Of a stretch of DNA of 64,000 nucleotides, positions 1 through 8,861 are shown one piece after another; the first letter of the stretch is position 1, and the number at the start of each line of letters is the position of its first letter. The notes under the pieces are model-generated. The model was not told the origin of the DNA. It did no database searches and was given only the letters and a program-made list of their open reading frames with translations. Origin of the DNA: Candidatus Methylomirabilota bacterium (GTDB lineage: Bacteria > Methylomirabilota > Methylomirabilia > Methylomirabilales > Methylomirabilaceae); NCBI GenBank assembly GCA_003104975.1, contig PQAM01000010.1, forward strand, positions 62,001 through 126,000, written 5' to 3'. The position numbers were made by a program, and so were the translations under genes.

Positions 1-122
1 CGATACGAGTGCTGCTCGTGGAGACGCCTCGACAGAGGCGATCAACCCTTGACAAATACGACGGCTGCAGACTATTGTAACGGCCAGTGTTGAGAGTCAG
101 GATTCACGATAGCGGGTTGCGA

Positions 123-1055
123 ATGTTCACGGCGACGCATCCGCAGATCCGCAACTTTCTTGTCTTTTCGCTGCTGGCGCATCTGCTGTTGCTTGGCCTG
201 TTCAGCATATTGCGGCAGTCCGTCCAGCTTCCCGCCGATCGACCGCTTCAGGTCCGGATTGTCGACCAGTCGGTTCGAACGTCGCCGTCGCCCTCGACTG
301 ATCGCAGAACGCTCGGGAAGGTCACCGCGCGCGCACACCGGCGTGCGAAAAAGGCCGGCCTACCAAGAACGCCCAGAAGTTCACGTATCCCGCATCTTGC
401 ATCGGCGTCCCCTCGTCGAGCGGTCGCGACCCCACCTGCCGCATCGACTGCGGCAGCGGGACCGGGTACCGCGTCTGCCCATCGCGCTGCCCTCACGCCG
501 TGGACGCCGCCCCCGTTGCGGACGCTGCAAGGGTCGGCCGTCCCTACCGGGCCGAAGACCGTCCAGGTAGAGCCGCTTGAGGGTGAGGGTACCGGAGGAT
601 CCGGCCGCTCGTCGAATCTCAGGGGCCAACTGGCCACACTCTGGAAAAGCCTCGATGTCGGTCAATATCCTGGTCAGGGGGCCGATACGGGCGAGGAGGG
701 CGATACCGGCTCAAACGGGGGACCGACGGTCTCGTTGGACAGCCAGGATTCTCGGTTTGCCTCCTATCTGCTTGGGGTGAAACGGCGAATTGAAAGTGTG
801 TGGAGCTATCCTCGGGAGGCGCGAGGCCTCACCGGGAACCTGATCGTGACCTTCGGGATTACCCGCGATGGACGCTTGGGTGATCTGCGGCTTACCCAGA
901 CGTCCGGTATCGCCCCGCTGGACAATGAGGCGATTCGAGCGATTCGAGAGGCCAACCCCTTTATGCCCTTTCCTGAGCAGATGCGCTTCGAGCGACTCAA
1001 TATCCGAGCAGCATTCTACTACCATGTCAGTCGGACCACCCTCAGAAATCAATAG
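123..1055 (+). CDS. TonB-family energy-transducing protein
   Basis: A 310-residue protein that probably links the inner-membrane proton motive force to outer-membrane receptors. One membrane helix lies at about residues 11-28, followed by a Pro/Ala/Thr-rich periplasmic linker and a C-terminal TonB domain at about 212-300. That domain shows the usual VKRRIESVWSYP opening, a GNLIVTFGITRDG strand and a conserved NEAIRAI helix. The start is uncertain: an in-frame GTG at 87 would add 12 residues, and neither start has a clear ribosome binding site. ATG at 123 puts the helix close to the N-terminus as in other TonB proteins. No exbB or exbD lies nearby. The copper receptor at 54.7-57.0 kb in this window is a possible partner, but that is inference. 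Confidence 0.8.
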   Translation: MFTATHPQIRNFLVFSLLAHLLLLGLFSILRQSVQLPADRPLQVRIVDQSVRTSPSPSTDRRTLGKVTARAHRRAKKAGLPRTPRSSRIPHLASASPRRAVATPPAASTAAAGPGTASAHRAALTPWTPPPLRTLQGSAVPTGPKTVQVEPLEGEGTGGSGRSSNLRGQLATLWKSLDVGQYPGQGADTGEEGDTGSNGGPTVSLDSQDSRFASYLLGVKRRIESVWSYPREARGLTGNLIVTFGITRDGRLGDLRLTQTSGIAPLDNEAIRAIREANPFMPFPEQMRFERLNIRAAFYYHVSRTTLRNQ

Positions 1056-1124
1056 TACGTACGCCTATCGCAGCATGACCGATCTACCCGCGGTGGCGTA
1101 GTATCCGACCCTCTGGAGCGGGCA

Positions 1125-2258
1125 ATGGAAGGTTTTGACGGCTCACCGGCTCCATGGTATAAAAAAGACATGGCAAGCTGGCTCGATCCGGAAGAGGAAG
1201 TGCTCTTTTTCCTTGAGCGGGAGATGGCAGGTGTGTTTGCCATCAGCGAGGGACGCCTGTTTGACGGAACCGTCCGTTTCCAGGGAAAACTACTGATCGA
1301 CCCCGGCCAGGCGGTGGCCGAGTTGACGCAGCGACTGGCGCCCCACGGCTATTATCCCCTGCTCCGAAGCGAGGAGGACCTGACAATCCTCCGAACGAGG
1401 CCCGTGACGCGTCTGTTTCGAACGGGTCCGTGGGTCAACGTCGTCCTGCTGTTGACGACCCTTGTCACGACGGTGTTTGTAGGGGCGGTCAATCGCGGCG
1501 TCGATCCCTTTACGGATCCGTGGTCGCTGATGCGGGGACTGCCTTTTGCGATCAGCCTGCTGTTGATCCTTGGCGTACATGAACTGGGACACTACTTCAC
1601 CGCTCGACGCTACGGGATTACCGTCACACTTCCCTATTTTATCCCCGCTCCGGTCGGACTCGGGACCTTCGGGGCCTTCATCAAGATGAAGTCGCCGGTG
1701 ACCGATCGTCGGGCCCTTTTTGACGTCGGGATTGCGGGACCGCTGGCAGGGCTGTGTGTGGCGCTGCCGGCCATCGTTGTGGGACTGCACTGGTCTGAGC
1801 TGATTACGACCGATTCGACGGGACATGTCGGCATTGCGCTGGGGTCGCCGCTTCTGTTTTCGCTTCTCCAGTGGTTGACGCTGGGGCCGATACCGGAAGG
1901 AGGCGACGTCCTGTTGCACCCGGTGGCGTTTGCCGGCTGGATCGGCCTGTTCGTGACGGCGCTGAATCTGCTTCCTATCGGTCAATTGGATGGCGGCCAT
2001 ATCGCATATGCATTGGTCGGCAGGCATCATCGGAAGGTGGCGATCGTCGCCCTGCTTGCGCTCTGTATCATGGGGATTGTGTATTGGCCTGGGTGGCTGT
2101 TCTGGGCGTCGCTCTCTCTGATCCTTGGGCTGAGGCATCCGCCGCCGCTTGATGATGTGACCAGGCTGGACGACCGCCGGAGGCTGGTGGGCCTTGCGGC
2201 GCTCCTGCTGTTGGTGAGCGTGATCACCCCATCCCCCTTCAATTTCTCAGAGTCGTAG
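1125..2258 (+). CDS. Site-2 protease family (M50) membrane metalloprotease
   Basis: A 377-residue polytopic protease that should cut substrates within the membrane. The zinc motif HELGH is at residues 152-156 in a transmembrane helix, and the third ligand is in the motif NLLPIGQLDGG with Asp about 289. About six to seven helices are predicted by eye. The roughly 95-residue soluble N-terminal region resembles the extension found in plant EGY-type and some bacterial M50 proteins. There is no PDZ domain, so it is not a classical RseP. The chosen ATG follows a GGAG at good spacing; an ATG 15 codons later is possible. The next gene, uppS, begins 7 bases after the stop, so the two are probably cotranscribed. 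Confidence 0.88.
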   Translation: MEGFDGSPAPWYKKDMASWLDPEEEVLFFLEREMAGVFAISEGRLFDGTVRFQGKLLIDPGQAVAELTQRLAPHGYYPLLRSEEDLTILRTRPVTRLFRTGPWVNVVLLLTTLVTTVFVGAVNRGVDPFTDPWSLMRGLPFAISLLLILGVHELGHYFTARRYGITVTLPYFIPAPVGLGTFGAFIKMKSPVTDRRALFDVGIAGPLAGLCVALPAIVVGLHWSELITTDSTGHVGIALGSPLLFSLLQWLTLGPIPEGGDVLLHPVAFAGWIGLFVTALNLLPIGQLDGGHIAYALVGRHHRKVAIVALLALCIMGIVYWPGWLFWASLSLILGLRHPPPLDDVTRLDDRRRLVGLAALLLLVSVITPSPFNFSES

Positions 2259-2265
2259 ACCCCTC

Positions 2266-3042
2266 ATGTTGAAGCATCTGCTGTATCGTCTGTACGAAGG
2301 GCGGCTGTTGCAGGAGGTTCGAGACGGGGAGTTGCCCCGGCACATCGGTCTGATCCTCGACGGCAACCGGCGATACGCGCGCGAGAGAGGCTATTCGACG
2401 CTTCTTGAGGGCCACCGAAGAGGGGCGGAGAAGTTGGAGGAGGTGCTGAACTGGTGCGAAGAACTTGCGATCAGTATGGTCACGGTGTGGATCTTTTCCA
2501 CCGAGAATGTGTCCAGGAGTCAGGAGGAGGTGGACGACCTCCTCGCACTGATCGAGAAAAAGATGCGCGACATTGCTCGGGACCCCAAGGTGCACCGGAA
2601 GCGGATGCGGATCAGGGCTATCGGTAAGATGGATCTTCTGCCTCAGTCCACGGTGCAGGCGATCCAGGAGGCCGAGGATGCGACGCGGGACTATGACGCC
2701 TTCTACCTGAATGTCGCCGTGGGGTACGGCGGACGACAGGAGATCGCGGATGCCGTCGCGACCATGCTCCGCGACAAATCGGCAAGAAGAATCCCGATAG
2801 AGACGATCATCGATGAGATCTCTATCGATGAAATCGGCAAATACCTGTATACTTATGACCTCCCCGATCCGGATCTCATCATCCGGACCAGCGGCGAGGT
2901 ACGGCTGAGTGGGTTTCTGCTCTGGCAGAGCGCGTACAGCGAGTATTACTTTTGTGATGCCTACTGGCCGGTCTTCAGAAAGATCGACTTTCTCCGAGCC
3001 ATTCGAAGTTTTCAGCAGCGCGAACGCCGGTTTGGGGTATGA
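2266..3042 (+). CDS. uppS: Isoprenyl transferase (cis-prenyl, undecaprenyl diphosphate synthase family)
   Basis: A 258-residue cis-prenyltransferase that elongates farnesyl diphosphate with isopentenyl diphosphate to make the polyprenyl carrier for peptidoglycan. The active-site motif is ILDGNRRYARERG (Asp 32), the central motif is STENVSRS, and the C-terminal block DLIIRTSGEVRLSGFLLWQSAYSE is intact. The usual MDGNGRWA is replaced by LDGNRRYA. That variant is known from actinobacterial and archaeal relatives, so chain length cannot be assigned from sequence alone. The gene lies directly after the M50 protease. No other cis-prenyltransferase is seen in the window. Confidence 0.88.
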   Translation: MLKHLLYRLYEGRLLQEVRDGELPRHIGLILDGNRRYARERGYSTLLEGHRRGAEKLEEVLNWCEELAISMVTVWIFSTENVSRSQEEVDDLLALIEKKMRDIARDPKVHRKRMRIRAIGKMDLLPQSTVQAIQEAEDATRDYDAFYLNVAVGYGGRQEIADAVATMLRDKSARRIPIETIIDEISIDEIGKYLYTYDLPDPDLIIRTSGEVRLSGFLLWQSAYSEYYFCDAYWPVFRKIDFLRAIRSFQQRERRFGV

Positions 3043-3107
3043 GGAAAGAGTCGTTCCACGTTTGAGCTTCGAGGTTCGGATGGCGTCGGCGTCAGGAGGA
3101 TACCAGC

Positions 3108-3446
3108 ATGAAAACTATCAGACGAACGTCAGCACTCCTTGCGCTGTGCCTCTTGGTGCAGACGGCGGCGGCGTCCTGGGCAAGGGCTGAGGAGACGACG
3201 ATAGGGGCGGATCTGTCCGCCGGCGCGATCAGCGTGATTGCCACCGTGATCACGGTACCGCTCAAGCTGGTCACGTGCGCGCTGACTGTGGCCCTTGGCG
3301 GAACGGCCTATGGGATTACCATGGGGACCAGCGAGACCATTCGGGAAGAGCTGGTGGCCGGGACCAACTACACCTGCGGGGGGCGATACTATGTGTCGCC
3401 GCAGCAGGTCAAGCAACTTGCGACAGAGTCAGAACTATACAGGTAG
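3108..3446 (+). CDS. Small exported protein of unknown function
   Basis: A 112-residue protein with a clear Sec signal peptide: a basic n-region, a hydrophobic stretch and a likely cleavage after WARAEE at about residue 27. The mature part has a glycine-rich hydrophobic stretch (about residues 35-65) that could be a membrane or hairpin segment, plus two cysteines and a C-terminal YYVSPQQVKQL. An AGGAGG-like site lies 8-10 bases before the ATG. It sits just ahead of a TIGR04073-type exported protein of similar size and layout, so the two probably act in the same envelope process. I do not recognise the family. Confidence 0.65.
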   Translation: MKTIRRTSALLALCLLVQTAAASWARAEETTIGADLSAGAISVIATVITVPLKLVTCALTVALGGTAYGITMGTSETIREELVAGTNYTCGGRYYVSPQQVKQLATESELYR

Positions 3447-3528
3447 TCGTCATCAATAATCTATGGGGCAGCCGTGCAACGCGCTTTCGAGGTGGCAGAG
3501 CGGCTCCCCGAACCTGTTGGAGGCGCCA

Positions 3529-3915
3529 ATGAAAATGTCCTTACGAGCTGTTGCGCTTGCGTTGGTGATATCGACGGCCCTCACCACCCAGGCTGTGGCG
3601 GGAGAACTCGCCGCGTCCTCGCCGGGTCAGAAGGCGTTACGGGGGACGGCAAATCTCTTCCTTGGGTTGATCACGGAATGGCCCAAGGCGATCTGCTATG
3701 AGGCGCGAGAGCAGGGTCCATTACTCGGGATTCCGACCGGTTTCCTGGCAGGTTTTGGTCTTGGATTGATGCGGACAGGTGCCGGGATATGGGAACTCGC
3801 GACCTTTCCGATCCCGATCCCGGCCGACTACAAGCCGCTCTTGAGCCCGCGCTATCCCTTTGAGCCGGGGCGGACGGTGGTATCGCCCGCGCTCATCGCG
3901 CGACCGCAACAGTAG
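3529..3915 (+). CDS. TIGR04073-type exosortase-associated exported protein
   Basis: A 128-residue exported protein. After a signal peptide (cleavage near AVAGE, about residue 25) comes the pattern RGTANLFLGLITEWPKAI, a central glycine-rich GIPTGFLAGFGLG and ELATFPIPIPADYKPLL. This fits the TIGR04073 family of small proteins linked to exosortase-containing genomes; their function is not known. The ATG at 3529 follows GGAGGCGCC; an upstream in-frame ATG at 3463 would put 22 residues before the signal peptide and has no site. The stop codon TAG is itself the start of a 28-base palindromic repeat. No exosortase is in the window. Confidence 0.7.
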   Translation: MKMSLRAVALALVISTALTTQAVAGELAASSPGQKALRGTANLFLGLITEWPKAICYEAREQGPLLGIPTGFLAGFGLGLMRTGAGIWELATFPIPIPADYKPLLSPRYPFEPGRTVVSPALIARPQQ

Positions 3916-3939
3916 GGGCGATTCGTGAATCGCCCCTAC
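3912..3939. repeat. Palindromic repeat unit (GTAGGGGCGATTC type)
   Basis: A perfect inverted repeat, GTAGGGGCGATTC, two bases (GT), then the reverse complement. It covers the stop codon of the gene on the + strand and lies about 30 bases from the end of msrB on the other strand, so it can fold in both transcripts and may act as a bidirectional terminator. Very similar units occur in many bacterial genomes as dispersed repeats. Confidence 0.75.
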
Positions 3940-3967
3940 ACGCCTCCAGGGTCTACGGAACGCGACG

Positions 3968-4363
3968 CTATCTCTTAACCAGCCTCAACGCGATCGAATT
4001 GATGCAGTAGCGCAGATATGTGGGCGGCGGTCCGTCCGGAAACACATGACCCAAGTGTGCCCCGCACCGTCGACATCGGACCTCGGTGCGTCGCATGGAA
4101 AGACTGGTGTCTTCCTCGGCGCTGATCCGCTCAGGCGCAAGGGGAGCCGCAAAGCTCGGCCACCCGGTCCCTGAGTCGAACTTGGCCTGGGCATCGAACA
4201 GTTCACTGCCGCAGCAGACGCACTGATAGATCCCGTCTTCCGTACAGTCGTAGTATTCCCCAGAAAACGGTCGTTCCGTCCCCTTCTGCCGACAGACATA
4301 AAACTGCTCCGGCGTCAGCCGCGCCTTCCACTCCTCGTCACTCTTTGGCAGCGTGTCATTCAT
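3968..4363 (-). CDS. msrB: Peptide-methionine (R)-S-oxide reductase
   Basis: A 131-residue enzyme that reduces methionine-R-sulfoxide in damaged proteins. The catalytic cysteine is Cys120 in [10 protein letters not shown]. Two CxxC zinc motifs, at 48/51 and 97/100, identify the zinc-binding form, and the family blocks GTGWPSF and HLGHVFPDG are complete. The open frame runs far upstream, but the protein fits MsrB only from the ATG at 4363 ([12 protein letters not shown]). No signal peptide is present, so it is cytoplasmic. It is followed by the palindromic repeat at 3912-3939. Upstream on the same strand is a small exported protein. Confidence 0.93.
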   Translation of the reverse strand: MNDTLPKSDEEWKARLTPEQFYVCRQKGTERPFSGEYYDCTEDGIYQCVCCGSELFDAQAKFDSGTGWPSFAAPLAPERISAEEDTSLSMRRTEVRCRRCGAHLGHVFPDGPPPTYLRYCINSIALRLVKR

Positions 4364-4376
4364 CGGTACATGTCGT

Positions 4377-4823
4377 TTATGTCGGGTGACGCAGACCGGA
4401 GAGATCAACGCGCCACTGCTCCTCTTCGAGGTAGAAGTGAAGGTTGATCCGATACGACTGCTCCGTGGCGGATCCGGGGAGGCTCTTGGTCTCGAAAAGT
4501 AGTGTAGCCGACACGACGACGTGACCGGACGATACCGGTCTGATCTCGACATGACGAAGCCGCTTATCGCAGCATGCAAGCTGCCACCGACTGCCAGCCA
4601 TCTTCTGAGCGAATTCGTCCTTCGAGATGACGGAGCGGCTCTGACGTGTGCCCTGTTCCCACATCGACCACCATTCCCGATAACCCCACTGATCAAGGAG
4701 CTGCTGAAAGCGGGCCTGAACGATGTCGACGTGAGTCGCACTCTCAGTAGCGAAGGTGTAGACCGTTGGAAGCACCAGAAACCACAATGAGAGCGTTATG
4801 ACGATTATGGTCCCGGCTTTCAT
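4377..4823 (-). CDS. Small exported protein, possibly NTF2-like
   Basis: A 148-residue protein with an N-terminal signal peptide or anchor (residues 3-22, ending PTVYTFA). The mature part has alternating helices and strands ([22 protein letters not shown]... and paired strands [14 protein letters not shown] / [18 protein letters not shown]). That order resembles NTF2/SnoaL-like folds, but I see no diagnostic motif. The ATG at 4823 puts the signal at the N-terminus. It ends 14 bases before msrB on the same strand, which suggests cotranscription and a link to envelope redox repair; that is inference. Confidence 0.6.
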   Translation of the reverse strand: MKAGTIIVITLSLWFLVLPTVYTFATESATHVDIVQARFQQLLDQWGYREWWSMWEQGTRQSRSVISKDEFAQKMAGSRWQLACCDKRLRHVEIRPVSSGHVVVSATLLFETKSLPGSATEQSYRINLHFYLEEEQWRVDLSGLRHPT

Positions 4824-4854
4824 AAAGGATGGGGGGCCTCCCTGTGATATGATG

Positions 4855-4941
4855 TGGTGCCGAAGCGGGGACTCGAACCCCGATGAGCGAACGCTCACTG
4901 CGCCCTGAACGCAGCGCGTCTACCAATTCCGCCACTTCGGC
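4855..4941 (-). tRNA. tRNA-Leu (CAG), 3' CCA encoded
   Basis: Read on the minus strand this is an 87-base class II tRNA. The acceptor stem is GCCGAAG/CTTCGGC, the D-loop is GGCGGAATTGGTAGACGC, and the anticodon arm is CTGCG-TTCAGGG-CGCAG with anticodon CAG. A long variable arm GAGCG-TTCG-CTC is followed by the T-arm GGTTCGAGTCCC. The discriminator A and CCA are genomically encoded. Confidence 0.95.
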
Positions 4942-5023
4942 ACGGCCTGCGGCATACGGCCCACGCCCAATACTTGTAAAGGCTCAACCCGGAAAAGTCA
5001 ACGGAAAAGCGTAGGACGCGTCC

Positions 5024-5416
5024 ATGAATTACGAAGACGATCAGATGTGTTTTGTCTGCGGCAAGCGCAATCCCGACGGCCTCCATCTCCACTTTGAGCT
5101 GATCGGTGAGGATCGGATCCGGACGGAGTTTACCCCTCCCAAGCGGTTTCAAGGCTGGAAAGATATCCTGCATGGGGGGATCATCGCCACGATTCTGGAC
5201 GAGGTGATGGTCAACAACGCCTACCTGCGACAGATCATGGCCGTCACGACAAAGATTGAGATGCGGCTGAGGCGTCCCGCCGCCATCGGCGCGCGCCTGA
5301 TCTTCTACGGGCAGATCGTGAAGCAGGATCGCAGGACGGTTACGACAAGGGCCTGGGCCGAGCAGGAGGACGGGACCATTGTCGCCGAGGCCAACGGTCT
5401 GCTGATGAAGATCTGA
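5024..5416 (+). CDS. PaaI-family hotdog-fold thioesterase
   Basis: A 130-residue single-domain hotdog protein. The helix motif WKDILHGGIIATILDEVM carries the HGG and Asp/Glu positions used by PaaI-type acyl-CoA thioesterases. An N-terminal CFVCGKRNPDGLHL segment with a CxxC is typical of one subgroup of these enzymes. The substrate cannot be told from sequence. The next gene (SAM hydrolase) starts 8 bases after its stop and is probably cotranscribed. Confidence 0.8.
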   Translation: MNYEDDQMCFVCGKRNPDGLHLHFELIGEDRIRTEFTPPKRFQGWKDILHGGIIATILDEVMVNNAYLRQIMAVTTKIEMRLRRPAAIGARLIFYGQIVKQDRRTVTTRAWAEQEDGTIVAEANGLLMKI

Positions 5417-5424
5417 GGGATCGC

Positions 5425-6252
5425 ATGGGAGAGAATGTGCGCCGGGTCATTACGCTGCTGACCGATTTCGGGTTGAGCGACCCGTTTGTCGGGATTATGA
5501 AGGGGGTCATCCTTGGGATCAGTCCTCATGTGGCGCTTGTTGATCTATGCCATACCGGCAAGACGTATGACGCTAGTGAGGCTGCGTTTCTGCTCCTCAC
5601 GTCGTACCGCTATTTCCCCATCGGCTCCATCCACGTTGCGGTGGTTGACCCAGGGGTCGGCGGGTCTCGTCGGCCGATCCTGGTGAGCTGTGATGGCCGT
5701 CTGTTCATCGGTCCGGACAACGGACTCCTGGCCCCACTGGCCGAAAAGACCGGGTCGACGGTCAGGATCATGACGGCGACGCGATATTTCCTCCAACCGG
5801 TCAGCACCACCTTTCACGGACGCGACATCTTTGCGCCCGTCGCGGGCTATCTTGCGCGCGGGGTCGATCCCGCCGAGTTGGGCGAACTCATCGATGATTA
5901 TGTCCGCCTGGTACTGCCGCGCGCGACCCTGTGCGGGACCTCATCAATCAAGGGGACCATCCTGCATGTCGATCGGTTCGGCAACCTGGTGACAAACATC
6001 GCTCGGGCTGATTTGGAGCGCCTAGCGAAGCGCGGTTCGTCGACCGACTACGCGGTGTATGTCGCCGGTATGAGGATCCCGATTGTCTCGTTCTACGGTC
6101 AGGTCGCCCCCGCTGCACCCGGCGCCATCATTGGCAGCGCCGACTATCTGGAAATCTTTGTGAATCAGGGCGACGCGTCCAGGCGCTTCGGCATTGAGCG
6201 TGGATCCGAAGTGGTGGTCGACAGGCAGGACACTGAACCGCCGCGTCTTTGA
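5425..6252 (+). CDS. S-adenosyl-L-methionine hydrolase (adenosine-forming), DUF62 family
   Basis: A 275-residue protein of the DUF62/SAM hydroxide adenosyltransferase family, which splits SAM to adenosine and methionine and is related to fluorinase. Family motifs are visible in order: LLTDFGLSDPFVGIMKG at the N-terminus, VVDPGVGGSRRPI and GPDNGLL, then FHGRDIFAPVAGYLARG, and IDR/VDRFGNLVTN in the C-terminal barrel. The Asp-Arg-His set of the hydrolases is present, and the long loop of the halogenases is not seen. A GAGGGA site precedes the ATG by 6 bases. It sits between a thioesterase and the sigma factor gene. Confidence 0.86.
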   Translation: MGENVRRVITLLTDFGLSDPFVGIMKGVILGISPHVALVDLCHTGKTYDASEAAFLLLTSYRYFPIGSIHVAVVDPGVGGSRRPILVSCDGRLFIGPDNGLLAPLAEKTGSTVRIMTATRYFLQPVSTTFHGRDIFAPVAGYLARGVDPAELGELIDDYVRLVLPRATLCGTSSIKGTILHVDRFGNLVTNIARADLERLAKRGSSTDYAVYVAGMRIPIVSFYGQVAPAAPGAIIGSADYLEIFVNQGDASRRFGIERGSEVVVDRQDTEPPRL

Positions 6253-6344
6253 CAATGTATAAAACAGTGTGTTACCCTGAAATGCTATTGCGCGACGTAT
6301 CCATCGCATCGGCGGTCATCGACTTGACGGACGAGTGAAACAGC

Positions 6345-7205
6345 GTGTCGAAGGGATCGTTTGCAAATTTTTATAAAGGGGTCTCCGACGACGCCCTTGG
6401 CGCCTATCTGAAGCGGATTGCCCAGGTTCCCCTTCTGAAGAAGGAGGAGGAGCTCAGGCTGGGAAGGGCGAGTCAACGGGGGGATGAGAAGGCCCTCAAG
6501 CAACTGGTCGAGGCCAACCTCCGCTTCGTTGTCAAGGTGGCGCTCCGCTATCGCGGGTGCGGTCTGTCGCTGCCGGACCTGATCAACGAAGGCAACATCG
6601 GCCTGCTGGAGGCCGCACGTCGCTACTCCCCGGACTATAATGTCAAATTCATTACCTATGCGGTCTGGTGGATCCGGCAAGCCATTATGCAGGCCTTGGC
6701 TGCCGGTGGTGGGGCGGTGCGGCTGCCGCTTCGAAAGGCTCGCCTCGCCTCGCAACTTGACGACATCCGCGCCGATCTCTCCCAGCAGTTGCAGGCGACA
6801 CCGACGGACGCTGAGGTCACGGAGGAGCTGGACCTGAGCGCAAGCGACCTGGAGGGGGCGTTGCACCGGGCGGGTCAGTTGGCGTTTCTGAGCGATGACA
6901 TCGGTCTTGAACAACGGATCGGGATGGAGCTGTATGACGCGAAGCAGCTTCCCCCCGCCGATTACGAACTGATTCGCCGATCGCTCCGTGAAGAGGTGGA
7001 GCGGATGCTCGGCAGCCTCACCTCCCGAGAGCGGCTCATTGTGGAACTGCGCTTCGGTTTGGGGAGGGAAGAGGCGATGACCCTGAAAGAGGTGGGCAAG
7101 CGACTCAAGCTCTCGCGAGAGCGGGTTCGACAGATCGAGGAACGCGCCAAGGCGAAATTGCGCGTATGGGCCAAGTCCAGACACCTGAAAGACTATTTGA
7201 ATTAA
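6345..7205 (+). CDS. RNA polymerase sigma-70 family factor, group 2 type
   Basis: A 286-residue primary-like sigma factor. Region 1.2 (DALGAYLKRIAQVPLL), region 2 (LRFVVKVALRYRGCGLSLPDLINEGNIGLLEAARRY, then FITYAVWWIRQAIMQAL), region 3 and region 4 with the HTH LKEVGKRLKLSRERVRQIEERA are all present. Region 1.1 and the long non-conserved insert of housekeeping RpoD are absent. It therefore looks like an alternative group 2 factor, comparable to RpoS. The start is GTG with no strong binding site. A TTGACA at 6249 with a weak -10 lies about 70-95 bases upstream. The downstream neighbour is pcm, as next to rpoS in proteobacteria. Confidence 0.88.
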   Translation: MSKGSFANFYKGVSDDALGAYLKRIAQVPLLKKEEELRLGRASQRGDEKALKQLVEANLRFVVKVALRYRGCGLSLPDLINEGNIGLLEAARRYSPDYNVKFITYAVWWIRQAIMQALAAGGGAVRLPLRKARLASQLDDIRADLSQQLQATPTDAEVTEELDLSASDLEGALHRAGQLAFLSDDIGLEQRIGMELYDAKQLPPADYELIRRSLREEVERMLGSLTSRERLIVELRFGLGREEAMTLKEVGKRLKLSRERVRQIEERAKAKLRVWAKSRHLKDYLN

Positions 7206-7284
7206 GCCGCTTGCCCTCCCGCATCGGTGTGCATGACAACACGGGCGGACAGCCGGTCGCCTGCTGATGATGGTCGAATCAGTA

Positions 7285-7330
7285 AGCCCTGATCTGTGGC
7301 CGGAGATCAGGGCTGTTGTTTTTGTTCTGT
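7285..7330 (+). terminator. Rho-independent terminator after the sigma factor gene
   Basis: An 11-base perfect stem, AGCCCTGATCT (7285-7295) and AGATCAGGGCT (7304-7314), with an 8-base loop, is followed by a T-rich run GTTGTTTTTGTT. It lies about 80 bases after the sigma factor stop and before pcm. Confidence 0.85.
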
Positions 7331-7453
7331 ATAGCTCACGCCTCATGGCTCGGTCGTGAATAGCGAGATCGTGTGAGCTTCTCCATCATCACGTCATTGT
7401 TACGTTGCCGTGCCTTCGCGTGGCTCCAGAGACAGATCGGATCAGGAGGCGAC

Positions 7454-8140
7454 GTGGCCGACTTACAACACGAAGATGAAAGTGCGCGGATAGCGCGATG
7501 GCGCATGATAGAGGAGCAGCTCCGAGCCCGGGATATCATCGATGAGCGGGTGCTTACTGCTATGGAGAGGGTTCCGCGTCATCTGTTCGTCGAGCCGACC
7601 CTGCAATATTATGCGTATGAAGACCGTCCGCTTTCCATCGGCGCCGGTCAAACGATCTCTCAGCCGTACATTGTTGCGCTCATGGTCCAACTCCTCCGGG
7701 TACTGCCGTCATATCGAGTCCTTGAGGTAGGGACCGGTTCGGGCTACCAGGCCGCGATCCTGGCCGAGTTGGCGGCCGAGGTCTATACCGTGGAGATCAT
7801 CCCGTCGCTGGCCGAGAGCGCCGGCGCGCGACTCGAGGCGCTCGGATACCGGAATGTGCGTACCCGTCAGGGAGACGGGTACGAGGGCTGGCTGGAGGCC
7901 GCTCCCTTCGACGGGATTGTTGTCGCAGCCGGCGCTCCCGAGATCCCCCTTCCCCTGATCCAACAGCTATGCGAAGGGGGGCGAATCGCGATCCCGGTTG
8001 GGATTGCCGGGGCAACGCAAGATCTGATCCTCGGGGAGAAGCGTAGCGGAAAGTTGCAGATCCGTTCCATTGCGCCCGTCCTCTTCGTGCCGCTGACGGG
8101 TAAGGGGGGCGCCGACTCATGGCGGAAGGCTGATTGGTGA
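7454..8140 (+). CDS. pcm: Protein-L-isoaspartate O-methyltransferase
   Basis: A 228-residue SAM-dependent enzyme that repairs isoaspartyl residues in aged proteins. The N-terminal MIEEQLRARDIIDERVLTAMERVPRHLF, the GQTISQPYIVALM substrate motif and the SAM motif VLEVGTGSGYQAAILAEL are complete. The GTG at 7454 follows AGGAGG at ideal spacing; an upstream in-frame GTG at 7373 has no site and would add 27 unrelated residues. The pairing with a group 2 sigma factor recalls the surE-pcm-nlpD-rpoS order of proteobacteria. A terminator separates the two here. Confidence 0.92.
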   Translation: MADLQHEDESARIARWRMIEEQLRARDIIDERVLTAMERVPRHLFVEPTLQYYAYEDRPLSIGAGQTISQPYIVALMVQLLRVLPSYRVLEVGTGSGYQAAILAELAAEVYTVEIIPSLAESAGARLEALGYRNVRTRQGDGYEGWLEAAPFDGIVVAAGAPEIPLPLIQQLCEGGRIAIPVGIAGATQDLILGEKRSGKLQIRSIAPVLFVPLTGKGGADSWRKADW

Positions 8141-8165
8141 GGTTGAAGAACTTCCGTGAGCCTGC

Positions 8166-8861
8166 ATGATTCCGCTCAAAGATAACATCCCGTCCTCTCG
8201 CGCCCCGGTGGTGACGCTTGCGCTTATCGGTGCGAATATCCTTGTATACATCAATCAGATGATGCGTACGCCACAGGAGGTAGTCGCGTTTATCCGCCTC
8301 TATGGTCTCACCCCATTGGAGATCAGCAGCGGCGATTCGTTGGCCTCGCATCCGGTCCCCCTGTATGCCACCATCGTGACGTCGATGTTTGTGCACGGTG
8401 GCCTGTTCCATCTTGGCGGCAATATGCTCTATCTGTGGATCTTCGGCGATAACGTCGAAGACAGGATGGGGCGGCTCAAATTTATCATGTTTTATCTGCT
8501 CTCCGGCCTTGGGGCCGCCGCTGCCCAGGTCTGGGCCGATCCCGGATCTAAAATTCCGATGATCGGCGCCAGCGGGGCGATCTCCGGTGTTCTTGCGGCC
8601 TATCTCTTCCTCTTTCCCCGCGCCCGGGTGCTCACGCTGATTCCGCTCGGCTTGTTCTTGCAGGTTGCCGAGATCCCGGCGTTGGTGGTCCTGGGATTCT
8701 GGATCGTCATCCAGGTGCTGAACGGTCTCATGACGCTGGGGGGGCAGGCGGGAGGTGTGGCGTGGCTTGCCCACGTCGGTGGGTTTGTGGCGGGTCTTGT
8801 CATGGTGATCCCCTTTGCCGGATGGCGCCGACGGCCCCAGTGGAGGGATCAGCTTTTGTGA
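8166..8861 (+). CDS. Rhomboid-family intramembrane serine protease
   Basis: A 231-residue protein with about six membrane helices. The catalytic serine is in GASGAISGVLAAY and the catalytic histidine in AHVGGFVAGL. The HGGLFHLGGNMLYLWIFG block, with the rhomboid His/Asn positions, is also present. Substrate unknown. Its stop codon overlaps a GTG that begins the next gene (GTGA), so the two are translationally coupled. Confidence 0.9.
   Translation: MIPLKDNIPSSRAPVVTLALIGANILVYINQMMRTPQEVVAFIRLYGLTPLEISSGDSLASHPVPLYATIVTSMFVHGGLFHLGGNMLYLWIFGDNVEDRMGRLKFIMFYLLSGLGAAAAQVWADPGSKIPMIGASGAISGVLAAYLFLFPRARVLTLIPLGLFLQVAEIPALVVLGFWIVIQVLNGLMTLGGQAGGVAWLAHVGGFVAGLVMVIPFAGWRRRPQWRDQLL

Noticed and set aside
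6285-7346. A 353-codon open frame antisense to the sigma factor gene
   Set aside because: No domain signature; spans a terminator and a confirmed gene.
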